Positions 53,107-63,280 of a DNA stretch of 64,000 bases are shown here, in pieces. Position numbers and translations under genes: made by a program. Below the pieces are notes generated by a model, which was not told the origin of the DNA, did no database searches, and was given only the letters and a program-made list of their open reading frames with translations. Origin of the DNA: Pararhizobium sp. YC-54 (GTDB lineage: Bacteria; Pseudomonadota; Alphaproteobacteria; Rhizobiales; Rhizobiaceae); contig NZ_JAOYTH010000017.1 of the NCBI RefSeq assembly GCF_025847205.1, forward strand, positions 62,001-126,000. Reading direction: 5' to 3'. How positions within the stretch are numbered: the stretch's first letter is position 1; each line of letters opens with the position of its first letter.

Positions 53107-54318
53107 CTACGACACGAAATGGATATCGCGTGTCGCAAAATTCAAGCACTCAGCGCCACTCTCAGTGATCAGCCACATATCCTCAATATTGAACGAGCCT
53201 ACGCTGGGTGGATAGTAGGGGAGTTCCAGGCAGACCACCATGCCGGGCTCAAACACTGTTTCGTTCGCACCGATGAAGGGCCTTTCCTCGATTAGATTGT
53301 CTATACCGATCGAATGCCCGAAGTGACCACGGGAGTAATTCGGCAAACCGCGGCTCCGCACTGTTTCCTGTGCGATTTCATGCACCATTCGCATTGTGTT
53401 ACCAGGCTTAAGCACGTCCGCTGCGGCATCATATGCACGGTGCAGCGCTTCGTAGATCAACAACGCGTCCTTCGAAGGCTCGCCAAAGATCGCGACGCGC
53501 GCACAATCGCTATAATATCCCGCGAGCCGGACGCCCGCGTCGATTTTGATGACATCACCATTCTTGACACGATTGGTGTTGCCAGTGCCGATGGTGTTGA
53601 ATGCCCAGCTTCCCTGGTATTCGCCGAATCCGGGATTACTCCTGACGGCTTCAATTGCACCAAGTTCGCATTCGATGCGCATTTCTTCGAGGGAGTATCC
53701 CTCCTTGATGCCTTCGAAGGATCGAACGACCATGTTGTCGAAAACAATGGCTGCGTTCCGTAGCCGCCTTATTTCTTCAGGATGCTTTATAGTGCGAAGC
53801 TTATAAATCATGTCTGCCACATCGACGAACTGGGCTTGACTGCACGCGGTCACCAAGTGGGCTTGCGTTTCCACTTGCATGAAGTCCAGATCAGTGCCGA
53901 TCAGTCCGCCACTGCAATTCCATTGATCGAAGACGCTGGCGACAATCGAGGCAATTTCTGCATGCCTATATTGTTCCGGTCGCGACGGCCGCAAGTCGGT
54001 GCGCGCACCCCCCGAGACTACATCGAAGTCGCGCGCTTCAATCCACATCGAATACGTTCGAATATCATCAATGTCCGTTGCCCGCGCGGCATCGCTGGCC
54101 TGGAAGTCACTGATAATCATAACCGGCTGAAGGCTAGGATCCGCAGGAACCAGCACCATGTCGGTGCCCGTCATACGCCAACTGAGATCCAGGAAACTGC
54201 TTTGATATCCTGATGTATAAAAGAAATTGGCAGGTGTGATTGCCAAGTAGGCGGACAGACCCGCCTTCTGCAACTCAAGTTGGATTTTTTTGCGGACATC
54301 ATTATGCATGTTGGGCAT
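53107..54318 (-). CDS. M24-family metallopeptidase (Xaa-Pro aminopeptidase/creatinase-like)
   Basis: A 403-residue two-domain pita-bread enzyme: an N-terminal creatinase domain (about 1-150) and a C-terminal M24 domain. All five metal ligands can be seen: Asp in VIKIDAGVR, Asp in YYSDCARV, His in HFGHSIGID, Glu in VCLELPYY and Glu in FNIEDMW. The ATG at 54318 was chosen over an extended frame to 54411 because the extension is hydrophobic and atypical. It lies between the two receptor genes. Aminopeptidase P, or a creatinase-like C-N hydrolase on an imported compound, would both fit. Confidence 0.88.
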   Translation of the reverse strand: MPNMHNDVRKKIQLELQKAGLSAYLAITPANFFYTSGYQSSFLDLSWRMTGTDMVLVPADPSLQPVMIISDFQASDAARATDIDDIRTYSMWIEARDFDVVSGGARTDLRPSRPEQYRHAEIASIVASVFDQWNCSGGLIGTDLDFMQVETQAHLVTACSQAQFVDVADMIYKLRTIKHPEEIRRLRNAAIVFDNMVVRSFEGIKEGYSLEEMRIECELGAIEAVRSNPGFGEYQGSWAFNTIGTGNTNRVKNGDVIKIDAGVRLAGYYSDCARVAIFGEPSKDALLIYEALHRAYDAAADVLKPGNTMRMVHEIAQETVRSRGLPNYSRGHFGHSIGIDNLIEERPFIGANETVFEPGMVVCLELPYYPPSVGSFNIEDMWLITESGAECLNFATRDIHFVS

Positions 54319-54380
54319 TTTAGGTTCGTCCCAGTTATTGGTTGTATACGCTATTAGATATCGAAGAAGGGCGGCCTTTA

Positions 54381-55958
54381 TTACGATTTGAACCACCACC
54401 GTTCGTGACACTTGTGACCGTCATGCGGCCAGTTCCAAGCAACCACGTCCGGGATTTGCAGTTTGGTGGTCACACCATCTACGTAGTTGATGAACAAGGG
54501 CACAATCGCGCCGCCATCATCGCTCAGGATTGCCTGCATCTCGTAGTACATTTGGCGCCGCTTGCTGTCGTCGAATTCAGATCTTGCGGTGACAAGAAGT
54601 TCTGAAAACCGAGGGTTTTCCCAAAACGTCTCATTCCAGTTGCCGCCAGGAGCGTAGGCCGTCAGGAAAGACCAGTCTTCGGTCGGCCGTCCTCCCCAGT
54701 ACGAAAACGACCACGGTTTCTTCATCCAGATATTTGACCAATAACCGTCGTTGGGTTCACGGACGACGTTGATGTTGATCCCAGATTGTTTGGCATGCTG
54801 TTGATAGAGCACCGCTGCGTCGACTGCGCCAGCGAATGCCGCGTCGGATACGTACAAATCAACGGACAAATCCGACATTCCGGCCCTGTTCAGATGAAAT
54901 TTGGCCTTGTCTGGGTCATACGTCTTCTGCGGCAACTCAGCGTTATGGTATTTATTCCTAGTGCTGATTGGGTGGTCGTTTCCGATTTCGCCGTGCCCCA
55001 AGAGGATCGTATCGAGAAGCTTCTGACGGTCCAGCGAATATTTTAGCGCGAGGCGGATATCATTGTTGTTGAAAGGGGCTTTTCTGACATCCATCGGTAT
55101 GGTGCAATGCTGTGTTCCCTTAGTTTCGAAGATTGCGAGATTGGGAACCCTTGACAGCAGATGCGCCGTCTTCAGATCGACGCGGTCGATCATATCGACA
55201 TCGCCAGCTCGCAAGGCGGTTTGTCGGGCAGTCGCGTCAGGCACCGACAGGACCGTGACACCGTCGAAGAACGCAGCGTTCTCCTTGTAGAAGTTGGGCT
55301 GGCGGGAGAGGTCAGCCCTAACCCCGGGTTCAAAGTTGTCAATCTTATAGGCGCCTGTGCCAATTCCGGAGCGCCAATCGGGAGAGCCGTCAGAAGCAGC
55401 TGGCATGATTGCGAAATGAAAATCACTCACAATGTACGGTAAGTCGACATTGCCGGCATCGAGCGTAAATATGACAGCGTCGCTGCCGTCCGCCTTGATT
55501 TCGACGCCGCGCATCAGAGCCTTGGCGGCAGATGTTGAACGCTCTCCCATATGATGCTGTATCGAGGACACTACATCTTTGGCGTCGAGGGTTTTTCCAT
55601 TGTGAAACTCGACGCCCTTCCGGAGCTTGAACCTCCATGTCTTCGCGTCAGGGCTCGATTCAAAACTTTCCGCCAGATCACCAACAATGCTTCCGTTTGG
55701 CGCGATCTCGGTCAAATGACCACGGTAACAGTACCCGGTGAAGATCGTGAAATCATTGTCAAACAGCCCTGGATCGAAGGTGTCCGTGGTGCTGCCATGC
55801 CCAAGCGCCACACGAAGTGTTCCACCTCTATTGGGCGTTGCCTTGGCGTTGAAGGCGGGTAGGGAAGACAGAGCGAGACCGCCCACTCCGGCCACCGCAC
55901 CCTTGAGCAGGTCGCGGCGCGTTGCGCCACATGAGAAGAGTTTGTCCATTCCGATCAT
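54381..55958 (-). CDS. Family 5 extracellular solute-binding protein (second of two, Tat-exported)
   Basis: A 525-residue receptor of the dipeptide/opine type. The start at 55958 has AAGGATAG before it. The leader has RRDLLKGAVAGVGGLALSSLPA, a twin-arginine signal, so it is exported folded. RGGTLRVALGHGS, WRFKLRKGVEFHNGKTLDAKDVVSSIQHH (read in parts) and YWGGRPTEDW are SBP_bac_5 features. It is the first gene of the minus-strand operon and divergent from the acyl-CoA genes. Confidence 0.92.
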   Translation of the reverse strand: MIGMDKLFSCGATRRDLLKGAVAGVGGLALSSLPAFNAKATPNRGGTLRVALGHGSTTDTFDPGLFDNDFTIFTGYCYRGHLTEIAPNGSIVGDLAESFESSPDAKTWRFKLRKGVEFHNGKTLDAKDVVSSIQHHMGERSTSAAKALMRGVEIKADGSDAVIFTLDAGNVDLPYIVSDFHFAIMPAASDGSPDWRSGIGTGAYKIDNFEPGVRADLSRQPNFYKENAAFFDGVTVLSVPDATARQTALRAGDVDMIDRVDLKTAHLLSRVPNLAIFETKGTQHCTIPMDVRKAPFNNNDIRLALKYSLDRQKLLDTILLGHGEIGNDHPISTRNKYHNAELPQKTYDPDKAKFHLNRAGMSDLSVDLYVSDAAFAGAVDAAVLYQQHAKQSGININVVREPNDGYWSNIWMKKPWSFSYWGGRPTEDWSFLTAYAPGGNWNETFWENPRFSELLVTARSEFDDSKRRQMYYEMQAILSDDGGAIVPLFINYVDGVTTKLQIPDVVAWNWPHDGHKCHERWWFKS

Positions 55959-56451
55959 GATACTATCCTTTCGTTCCCCGGTGGCGGTCAACGCTTCGAC
56001 CACCATCACATTTTGCATGTTTTCGGCCAATCTGCGAAGCTTTCGGCTTTCGAGCAATCCAATTGGATTCAACCTTGGTCGAAAAAAATGTGACCGAGAG
56101 ATACGACGCCAATGAGAATGGCGCTGAAGAGCCGCGGCTCAATCGCGACGCCCCAACGATTCACCTCGGGGACCCCGCCCGTGGACAGTCTGCGAACAGA
56201 AGGCGTCCATGACAAAGCCAACGCCCCGGCTTGGCTCAGAATGGCGACCAAAGGTAGATAAGAATTCCGGTGATCCCACGATGACAAGTCCATAGGGGCT
56301 TGAAGGCGGCTAAAGCCCAGCGGAGTGGATTTCAATTGAAGTCGCGGCTCCGGCTCTTCAAAGTTCAGTGAACCGAGCGACCTATCGCAAACGCTGCGAT
56401 AGAGATCGCGGACAATTACACGTCTTTGTTCATATAGCTTCGGAGGAAACA
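55959..56451. other. Divergent promoter region between the transport and acyl-CoA operons
   Basis: About 490 bases without a supportable gene. The minus-strand frame 56069-56713 overlaps the start of the acyl-CoA dehydrogenase and lacks family features. The region should contain the two divergent promoters; no regulator gene lies beside it. Confidence 0.45.
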
Positions 56452-57627
56452 ATGCGTCTATTACCAAGCGCGAACGAAGAGCATGCTCTTCGGGAAAAAG
56501 TATTGAAATTTTGTCGCGACAACATACCTGAGACGGTCGTAGGTCTTGAACGTCAGGGAACCATGAGCGACGGTGATTCCCGCGCGTTCTACCGGCGCTT
56601 GGGCGAAGCCGGTTGGATTGGGCGTCATTGGCCCAAACAGTACGGCGGCCAGGGAGGAACCCACCTCGACACCGCGATCGTCGATGAAGCGCTTGGCTAT
56701 GCGCGTGCACCATTGAGTGGTTATCTTCTGTCGGTCAAGGTGTTTGGCAATTCGCTGTTGCTCTTTGGAACAGAGGCGCAAAAGAACTTCTATTTGAAAG
56801 AGATCACAGCGGGTCGGGCTATTTTCTGCCAGGGGTTTTCTGAGCCCACGGCTGGATCAGATTTCGGCGCGCTGCGAACGTCCGCGCGCCGCGACGGGGA
56901 CAGCTTCGTCGTCAATGGTCACAAGATTTGGACCAGCAGCGCTGAAGTCGCCGACTACATGTATCTCGCTGCTCGCACGGACCCGGACGCTCCGAAGCAT
57001 CGTGGCATCAGTCTTTTCGTTCTTGACATGAAATCTCCAGGCGTCACGGTAAACAGTTTCGGCACCGTCGGCGGCGGCGTTCTCAACGAAGTGTTTCTCG
57101 ATAACGTCCGTGTTCCCGCCGAGAGCCTCATAGGAGAACTCAACCGCGGCTTCCACCAGTCGATGCGCAGTCTCGATCTTGAGCGTTCCTGCATGGATCG
57201 TGTCGGGGCTGCTGCTTTCGCGTTGGACTCGCTTAACAGCTATGTCCACGAGACCCGCCCGACTAATGGTGACCGGCTCGCGGATGTTGTCGCCGTGCAG
57301 GAAAAGATTGCCGAGCTCTACGCCCGTCTTCACCTCGCGAGATGCTTCGGGTTTCAGATCGCTCGACGTCTCGATGCCGGTTCTGGTGCGAGCAGCGAGT
57401 TTTCTTTCGGAAAGCTCTATGTCGGCCTTCTCACGCAGGCGATTGCCGACGCTGCGACCGACATCATCGGTCCGCGAGCGCAGTACGAGTTTGGCGCCGA
57501 ACTGGCAGTCCAAGAAGGACGCCAAGCGGCGTTGTATCGGGCATCTGCCGCCCTTACGCTGGCGGGCGGCAGCAGTGAAATTCAACGCACAGTCATCGCT
57601 GTTCGCGGCATGGGGCTACCACGATGA
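56452..57627 (+). CDS. Acyl-CoA dehydrogenase, large-type subunit
   Basis: A 391-residue flavoprotein. FCQGFSEPTAGSDFGALRTSA is the FAD/substrate block and GSSEIQRTVIAVRGMGLPR the C-terminal end, both typical (the usual text is GGSSEIQR). GGAGG lies eight bases before the ATG at 56452. Four bases overlap the CoA-transferase gene. A second, more divergent dehydrogenase lies two genes on. Such pairs, as in PimC/PimD, form heterodimers that oxidise unusual acyl-CoA esters. Substrate unknown. Confidence 0.9.
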   Translation: MRLLPSANEEHALREKVLKFCRDNIPETVVGLERQGTMSDGDSRAFYRRLGEAGWIGRHWPKQYGGQGGTHLDTAIVDEALGYARAPLSGYLLSVKVFGNSLLLFGTEAQKNFYLKEITAGRAIFCQGFSEPTAGSDFGALRTSARRDGDSFVVNGHKIWTSSAEVADYMYLAARTDPDAPKHRGISLFVLDMKSPGVTVNSFGTVGGGVLNEVFLDNVRVPAESLIGELNRGFHQSMRSLDLERSCMDRVGAAAFALDSLNSYVHETRPTNGDRLADVVAVQEKIAELYARLHLARCFGFQIARRLDAGSGASSEFSFGKLYVGLLTQAIADAATDIIGPRAQYEFGAELAVQEGRQAALYRASAALTLAGGSSEIQRTVIAVRGMGLPR

Positions 57628-58937
57628 CCACCTTCGACACTTCCCCTTCTGGCGATAGCCCTCTCAAGGGCATAAAGGTCGTCGACCTCTCCGGCTATAT
57701 TGCTGGACCATATTGCACCATGCTTTTGGCTGACATGGGCGCCGATGTTATTAAGATCGAACCGCTCACTGGCGAACAGTGGCGGCATCAGGATCCTTTC
57801 GCGCCGGGCTTGAGCAGAAGCTTTCTCTCTCTCAATCGAAACAAACGATCACTAGCACTGGACCTGAAAACCCAAAGGGCACAAGAAGCTGTCCGACGGC
57901 TGTTGGGCAACGCCGACGTGCTTGTTCATAACTGGAGACCGGGTGTCGCGGAACGGCTTGGCCTGGGTTTTGCTGACGTTCACAAAATTAACCCAGCGTT
58001 GGTCTATGCATACAACACCGCTTACGGTTCTACGGGCCCGAGAGCCAAGCACGCCGGTTACGATCTCGTCGTACAGGCGTTGTCCGGATTGATGGCGGCC
58101 AATCCCAGCGCCGATGGCAAGCTTCCAAGACGCTATGCTGGGGTCGCCCTTGTCGACTTCAAAGCGGGAAACATGCTTGCATTTGGCATCATGTGCGCTT
58201 TGCTGGAGCGGGCCCGAACCGGCATTGGACGTCGTGTCGAGAGTTCGCTTTTCGAGGCAGCGCTTAGTCTGCAGCGACAGAAGATTATCTCGATTGAAGC
58301 AATCGACGGTGAGGCAACGCCTCCGCTGGAGGATTTGCGGTCTCGGATTCGATCGGACTCCGAAAAGGCCAATGCCGTAACGGCGAGGGAGCTCTACTAT
58401 CGCACCTACGAGACGAGCGACGGGTATGTCACGATAGGTTGCCTCAACGTTCCGCAACGGCAGAGTTTCATGCAAATCGTGGGCATTGAAGATTCATGGC
58501 ACGTCAATCCTGACAAGCCGCCGGTGACCCAAGAAGAAGATCTGGCGCGCCGAGCTCTGACAACGACGACTGAAGAAAAGTTCAGATCTCGCCCATCTCG
58601 ACATTGGATAGAGGAATTCGAAAGAGCGCAAATCCCATGCGCTGAGGTCCAGCTCGCGGCCGACCTGGTCAGGGATCGCGATATCGCGGGGGATGAATTC
58701 TTCGTCGAATTTGAGATGCCGGGATTGGGTTCGGTCAGGTCCGTCGGTTCCGGTGTGAGCGTGGAAGGTAACACCACGACCCATAGGCCACCTCCCAAGC
58801 TGGGCGAACATACGGAAAGCATCCTGCGCTCTCTCGATTTCTCGGACGAAGAGATCGAAACCATGACCGTGAAAAAAGTCACCGAGCCAGTTGGCCCCAA
58901 ATTGAGGAATAACCAATATGCAAACGAACAGCGTTGA
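57624..58937 (+). CDS. Class III CoA-transferase (CaiB/BaiF family)
   Basis: A 437-residue CoA-transferase. KVVDLSGYIAGPYCTMLLADMGADVIKIEPL (read in parts, about 16-45) is the family N-terminus, and the catalytic Asp should be D147 in AGYDLVVQALSGLM. It would activate a carboxylic acid by moving CoA from another acyl-CoA, replacing an ATP-dependent ligase as the pathway entry. It overlaps both neighbours (4 bases before, 20 after), so the first three genes are tightly coupled. Confidence 0.9.
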   Translation: MTTFDTSPSGDSPLKGIKVVDLSGYIAGPYCTMLLADMGADVIKIEPLTGEQWRHQDPFAPGLSRSFLSLNRNKRSLALDLKTQRAQEAVRRLLGNADVLVHNWRPGVAERLGLGFADVHKINPALVYAYNTAYGSTGPRAKHAGYDLVVQALSGLMAANPSADGKLPRRYAGVALVDFKAGNMLAFGIMCALLERARTGIGRRVESSLFEAALSLQRQKIISIEAIDGEATPPLEDLRSRIRSDSEKANAVTARELYYRTYETSDGYVTIGCLNVPQRQSFMQIVGIEDSWHVNPDKPPVTQEEDLARRALTTTTEEKFRSRPSRHWIEEFERAQIPCAEVQLAADLVRDRDIAGDEFFVEFEMPGLGSVRSVGSGVSVEGNTTTHRPPPKLGEHTESILRSLDFSDEEIETMTVKKVTEPVGPKLRNNQYANEQR

Positions 58938-60009
58938 GATTCAAAACGAGAGCGTCGCTGCGGAGGACATTGAGCTCGTCCGCGATGCCGCCCGCGCGTT
59001 TGTCAGCGAGGAAATTCCAACGAAGGTTGTCAGAGCGGCGGAACGCGGAGACTGGACAGACGCTCGAAACATCTGGACGCAGATCGGCGGTCTCGGCTGG
59101 CTCGATCTTCTGCACACAGACAGTTACGGTCTGGCCGGTCTCCCCATTGCTTGCGCAGTGGCGGAAGAACTTGGCCGTCGGGCATTTCCGATATCCTATC
59201 CCGAAGTCGCCGGTCTCATCATTCCGTTACTGTCGGAAAAGGCTGGATCCGGGGAACAGTTCGGCCTCCTTCAGAAGGTCAGGACCGGTGAACTCCTCCC
59301 AAGCCTGGCGATGCCGGCCGATGGCATACCGCAACGACGAGAGGACCTCCCAGCTTTGGTGGATGGGAAATTCGATCGGCCAGTCATTGCATATACCCTC
59401 CAGCAAGCCGAGATCCTGTTGGTGCCTTTTCAGAAGGGCGACGCCATCGCGATCGGCATGATAACCAAACCCGCGGCGGGCTGGCCGGGCGCGGCCATGC
59501 CGGATATGGCCAACTCCGCGGGCGTGCTCCTCGATGCCCTCAGCGGTGCAATGGCGGTCATCGACGAGATCACGTGGACGGAATTCTCGTTCGCGCTGGA
59601 ACGACTGCGTCTTATGACAGCGTCTTACGTGGTGGGTCTCTCCGCCGAAGCACTAGCGCTTGCCGTTCAGTACGCCAAGGAACGCGAAGCCTTCGGAAAA
59701 CTGATCGGCTCATTCCAGGCAGTCCAGCAACGGCTCGCCGACAGCGAACTTGAGGTAGCCGGAGCGCGTCTGGTTTGCATTGAAGCTGCGTATGGCGTGG
59801 ATCCGACATTCGTCGCTATGGCTTGCCTGCAGACCTTTGAAGCCGCGAAGAAAGCGACCTTCACGGCCCAACAGATATGGGCGGGTATGGGTTACACGTT
59901 GGAAGTTGATGTCCAGCTCTATTTCCGGCGCGCCCGAGCATTCCAGCTGCTCCTGGGAAGATCCTGGGAGCTGAAGCATCGGATCTGGCAAGCCGTTCGC
60001 GCGGCATAG
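58918..60009 (+). CDS. Acyl-CoA dehydrogenase-like protein, small-type subunit
   Basis: A 363-residue member with a weak N-terminal domain and a clear C-terminal helical domain: SAEALALAVQYAKEREAFGKLIGSFQAVQQRLADSELEV (read in parts, about 238-275). A catalytic Glu at the usual place is not evident. That is usual for the small partner of heterodimeric dehydrogenases (PimD, steroid FadE-type pairs). It overlaps the CoA-transferase gene by 20 bases. It probably partners the 391-residue dehydrogenase two genes upstream. Confidence 0.85.
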   Translation: MQTNSVEIQNESVAAEDIELVRDAARAFVSEEIPTKVVRAAERGDWTDARNIWTQIGGLGWLDLLHTDSYGLAGLPIACAVAEELGRRAFPISYPEVAGLIIPLLSEKAGSGEQFGLLQKVRTGELLPSLAMPADGIPQRREDLPALVDGKFDRPVIAYTLQQAEILLVPFQKGDAIAIGMITKPAAGWPGAAMPDMANSAGVLLDALSGAMAVIDEITWTEFSFALERLRLMTASYVVGLSAEALALAVQYAKEREAFGKLIGSFQAVQQRLADSELEVAGARLVCIEAAYGVDPTFVAMACLQTFEAAKKATFTAQQIWAGMGYTLEVDVQLYFRRARAFQLLLGRSWELKHRIWQAVRAA

Positions 60010-60088
60010 CCACGGAACACGGCCGCGTCGCCGCAAGGCCGGCGACGCGATCCTTCGACTATTGAGAAACCAATTAGGATTGAGTGCA

Positions 60089-61081
60089 ATGAACCGGCTT
60101 AAGACCAGGCTGACAGAAGTACTGCAAATCGAGCATCCTATTGTTTGCGGCGGAATGTTTCGTCTAGGCCGCGCAGAACTTGCAGCCGCAATTTCAAATG
60201 CTGGCGGGCTAGGAATAATCACATCAGCTACATTTCCATCCGCTGATGAGCTGGTCGAAGAAATTCGATTGCTGAAAAGTCTCACACCGAAGCCGTTCGG
60301 GGTGAACATCAACCTTTTTCCAACGACCCGTGGTCCGGCAGCCGGCGACTACCTGGCAGCCAGCTTACGGGAGGGTGTCCCTGTATTTGAAACCTCAGGG
60401 CGTAGCCCTGAGCCTTACCTCCGATCAATACACGATGCGGGCGCCAAGCTCATTCACAAGGTCGCCGGTGCCCAGTATGCGAAAACCGCCGAACGCCTTG
60501 GATGCGACGTCGTTAGCGTCGTGGGAAACGAAACGGGGGGGCATCCCGGAATGGCCGACGTCGGTACGATCGTCATGGTTCGGCAGGCCGCTGAAACCGT
60601 AGGTATTCCAATAATCGCGGGCGGTGGCTTCGGTGACGGCGCCGGTTTGCTGGCAGCGCTTGCCTTAGGGGCTGAAGGTATCGTGATGGGGACTCGCTTC
60701 CTTGCGACCGCTGAATGTGCGGTTCACCCCGCGGTTAAGACCTGGATGGTGGATGCGAGGGCTGACGATACGACGATCATCCAGAAGTCGATTGGCTCTC
60801 CCATGCGAGTTGCGAAAAATGCCATGGCTTCTCGAGTGGTCACGATGGAGCAGGAAGGCGCAAACCTCGAGCAGCTTTTGCCCTTCATCACGGGGAGCCG
60901 CAACCCGACCGTGTACTCTGAAGGTAACCTGGACGATGCCGTTTGGTCGTGCGGTCAAGCGGTGGGCCTCGTCAACGACATTCCGACGTGTCGCGAGCTG
61001 ATCGAACGCATTGTGGCGGACGCGATCGCTTCACTGCGGCGTTTAGACACTCTCAGAGTTGGCAGCCCGGAGCTTGTTTGA
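60089..61081 (+). CDS. Nitronate monooxygenase/NPD-like FMN protein
   Basis: A 330-residue FMN TIM-barrel protein of the NMO/2-nitropropane dioxygenase superfamily. IEHPIVCGGMFRLGRAELAAAISNAGGLGII (read in parts), GNETGGHPGMAD, PIIAGGGFGDGAGLLAALALGAEGIVMGTRF are the flavin and phosphate sites. The ATG at 60089 follows an AGGATT site; a TTG-led frame begins at 60062. Within a fatty-acid type operon it is more likely an enoyl reductase or side-chain oxidase than a nitronate enzyme, by inference. Confidence 0.85.
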   Translation: MNRLKTRLTEVLQIEHPIVCGGMFRLGRAELAAAISNAGGLGIITSATFPSADELVEEIRLLKSLTPKPFGVNINLFPTTRGPAAGDYLAASLREGVPVFETSGRSPEPYLRSIHDAGAKLIHKVAGAQYAKTAERLGCDVVSVVGNETGGHPGMADVGTIVMVRQAAETVGIPIIAGGGFGDGAGLLAALALGAEGIVMGTRFLATAECAVHPAVKTWMVDARADDTTIIQKSIGSPMRVAKNAMASRVVTMEQEGANLEQLLPFITGSRNPTVYSEGNLDDAVWSCGQAVGLVNDIPTCRELIERIVADAIASLRRLDTLRVGSPELV

Positions 61082-61237
61082 CATGTGTCCGCGTGACGCA
61101 AACTGGCTTGCTGCAACTGCGACCGGCAAGGCTCAAGCAGCGAGTTGAGACCTGGCCGAGGGCTAATTTCGACTGGGCAGGGAAACAGTAAGTGGCGAGA
61201 TCTCGTCAGTATTCGGTATTCAAGGATCGTTTGCACA

Positions 61238-63268
61238 ATGACTAATGCCGCAGATGTTGCGCTACCCAAACGGGAACACCACGTCGTTTCGACGTATCAT
61301 GAGGGCAAGGTTTCCTTCATTGCTATCAACAATCCACCCGTGAACGCATTGTCGCGAGAGGTAAGGGCAGGGCTGATATCGGCGATCGGTGAGCTATGCG
61401 ACCGGCCGGAAACGCAGGCCATCGTGCTCCTTGGGGCGAATGACACCTTCATAGCGGGCGCGGACCTCAAGGAATTCGGCCAACCCCTAAGTTCGCCAAC
61501 CCTGCCGCAAGTCATTCTCGCCATCGAAGAGTCCAAAAAACCTGTCGTTGCTGCAATATTCGGCCCGGCACTGGGTGGAGGACTTGAGGTTGCGCTTGCA
61601 TGCGATGGACGCGTGGCTCGGCTCAACGCGGTCGTCGGTCTTCCGGAGGGAACGTTTGGCATAATCCCCGGCTCCGGCGGCACGGTTCGCCTTCCGCGCC
61701 TGACAGACGCGGCAAAGGCGCTGGAGATCATTTCCACCTGCCGACGCGTTACGGCTTCGGAAGCCCTGTCTCTTGGAATCATCGATGCGGTCGTTGACAA
61801 TTTAGATGAAGTTGCGCAGTTCGCCCTGTCTTTGGATGGCCAGAAACGCCGGTTGCGCGATGCAGTCGCAAAGCCCACGGACGCGAACGAATGGAAACTT
61901 GCTGCGGCCAAGGCTCTCAAACGAGGTCGCAACCGGCCTTTCGCATTCGCTCAGGTAGAGGCTATACAGCGGGCACTGGTGGAGCCGTTTGACGCCGCGC
62001 TTGCAGCGGAGCGAGCGAGGTTCGAAGAACTACGCGATTCCGACGAGTCGGCGGCGTTACGTCACCTATTCTTCGCGGAGCGGGCCGCGACCCGCCTTGA
62101 TGGACTTGAGGGCCTTAAGACAAGCACGCTTCAAAAGATAGGAATTGTCGGCGCGGGAACGATGGGCTGTGGTATCGCCACCGCGTTTATGGCCGCAGGT
62201 CTGCATGTTACGTTGATTGACTCCAGCGCCGATGCCCTCGGTGCAGCCCGCGAAAAAATAAGTGGGCTTGTGAATGGCTCCACAAAAGCTGGCGCGCTTG
62301 ATGTGGGTACCGATATCGCCTTGTTGGCAGGTTGTGATCTCGTGCTTGAGGCAGTGTTCGAGGACATGACGGTCAAACGCGATTTGCTGCGTAAGCTGGA
62401 AGGAATGGTCAAAGCGGAAACGATTCTCGCTTCGAACACGTCCTATCTAAATCTGGATATGATGGCATCTGCTGTCCAGCACCCTGAACGAGTCATTGGC
62501 CTGCACTTCTTTGCGCCAGCGCACCTAATGAAGCTGTTGGAGATCGTTCGCGGGTCAAAAACGGATCAAAGCGTCCTGAAGACCACCCTTAGTCTTGGTC
62601 GATTGCTCGGTAAAATCGCTATCGTGTCGGGAGTCGGCGAAGGTTTTATCGGCAACCGCATCTACAACGCATATCGCGTGCAATGCGAGGCAATGGTGCT
62701 GGAAGGAGCACTTCCGGACCAAGTAGATGATGCGCTCCAAGCGCTTGGGTTTGCGATGGGCCCGTTCCAGGTTTCCGATCTATCTGGTCTCGATATCGCA
62801 TGGGCAAATCGTCAAAGGAAGCAATCCGAGACCGGCGATTTCAGCGACGTGCCTGTTTTGGAATGGCTGGTGAAATCCGGTCGGCTTGGACGCAAAACCG
62901 ATGCTGGATGGCATCGCTACGAGAACGGAGCGAAGGTAACTGACAGCGAAGTCACTGCGCTGGTTGAAAAAGCGCGTCGCGAGCGAGGCGTGATGCCGAG
63001 GCAGCTTTCTCAAGGGGAGATCCAAAACCGAGCCTTGGGCGCAATCGTCAATGAGGGCCTTCTCGTTCTCCAGGACGGAATTGCTGCGCGCGCTTCGGAC
63101 ATCGATCTTGCCCTAGTGCACGGTTACGGTTTCCCGAAGCATCTCGGAGGCCCCCTCTATTGGGCGGCGCGGCAGGATCGAGATTTTCTCGAGACGACAT
63201 TGACGCAGGTGGCAGGTCAAAAACGCCACGGGGATGTTTCCATCCTCAGTCGGGCGCAATCAAATTAA
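61238..63268 (+). CDS. FadJ/FadB-type enoyl-CoA hydratase/3-hydroxyacyl-CoA dehydrogenase
   Basis: A 676-residue bifunctional beta-oxidation enzyme. The hydratase half holds FIAGADLKEFG, GPALGGGLEVALACDGRVA and LPEGTFGIIPGSGG. The NAD-binding half begins IGIVGAGTMGCGIATAFMAAG (about 305-325), with HFFAPAHLMKLLEIVRG and GFIGNRI following. It hydrates the enoyl-CoA made by the dehydrogenases and oxidises the hydroxyl to a ketone. PimF has the same plan. The ATG at 61238 was chosen over a frame from 61145 because the conserved part begins shortly after it. Confidence 0.93.
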   Translation: MTNAADVALPKREHHVVSTYHEGKVSFIAINNPPVNALSREVRAGLISAIGELCDRPETQAIVLLGANDTFIAGADLKEFGQPLSSPTLPQVILAIEESKKPVVAAIFGPALGGGLEVALACDGRVARLNAVVGLPEGTFGIIPGSGGTVRLPRLTDAAKALEIISTCRRVTASEALSLGIIDAVVDNLDEVAQFALSLDGQKRRLRDAVAKPTDANEWKLAAAKALKRGRNRPFAFAQVEAIQRALVEPFDAALAAERARFEELRDSDESAALRHLFFAERAATRLDGLEGLKTSTLQKIGIVGAGTMGCGIATAFMAAGLHVTLIDSSADALGAAREKISGLVNGSTKAGALDVGTDIALLAGCDLVLEAVFEDMTVKRDLLRKLEGMVKAETILASNTSYLNLDMMASAVQHPERVIGLHFFAPAHLMKLLEIVRGSKTDQSVLKTTLSLGRLLGKIAIVSGVGEGFIGNRIYNAYRVQCEAMVLEGALPDQVDDALQALGFAMGPFQVSDLSGLDIAWANRQRKQSETGDFSDVPVLEWLVKSGRLGRKTDAGWHRYENGAKVTDSEVTALVEKARRERGVMPRQLSQGEIQNRALGAIVNEGLLVLQDGIAARASDIDLALVHGYGFPKHLGGPLYWAARQDRDFLETTLTQVAGQKRHGDVSILSRAQSN

Positions 63269-63280
63269 AAGGAAATGCTC

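Noticed and set aside
56069..56713. 214-residue minus-strand frame
   Set aside because: It overlaps the start of a clear acyl-CoA dehydrogenase on the other strand and has no family signature.
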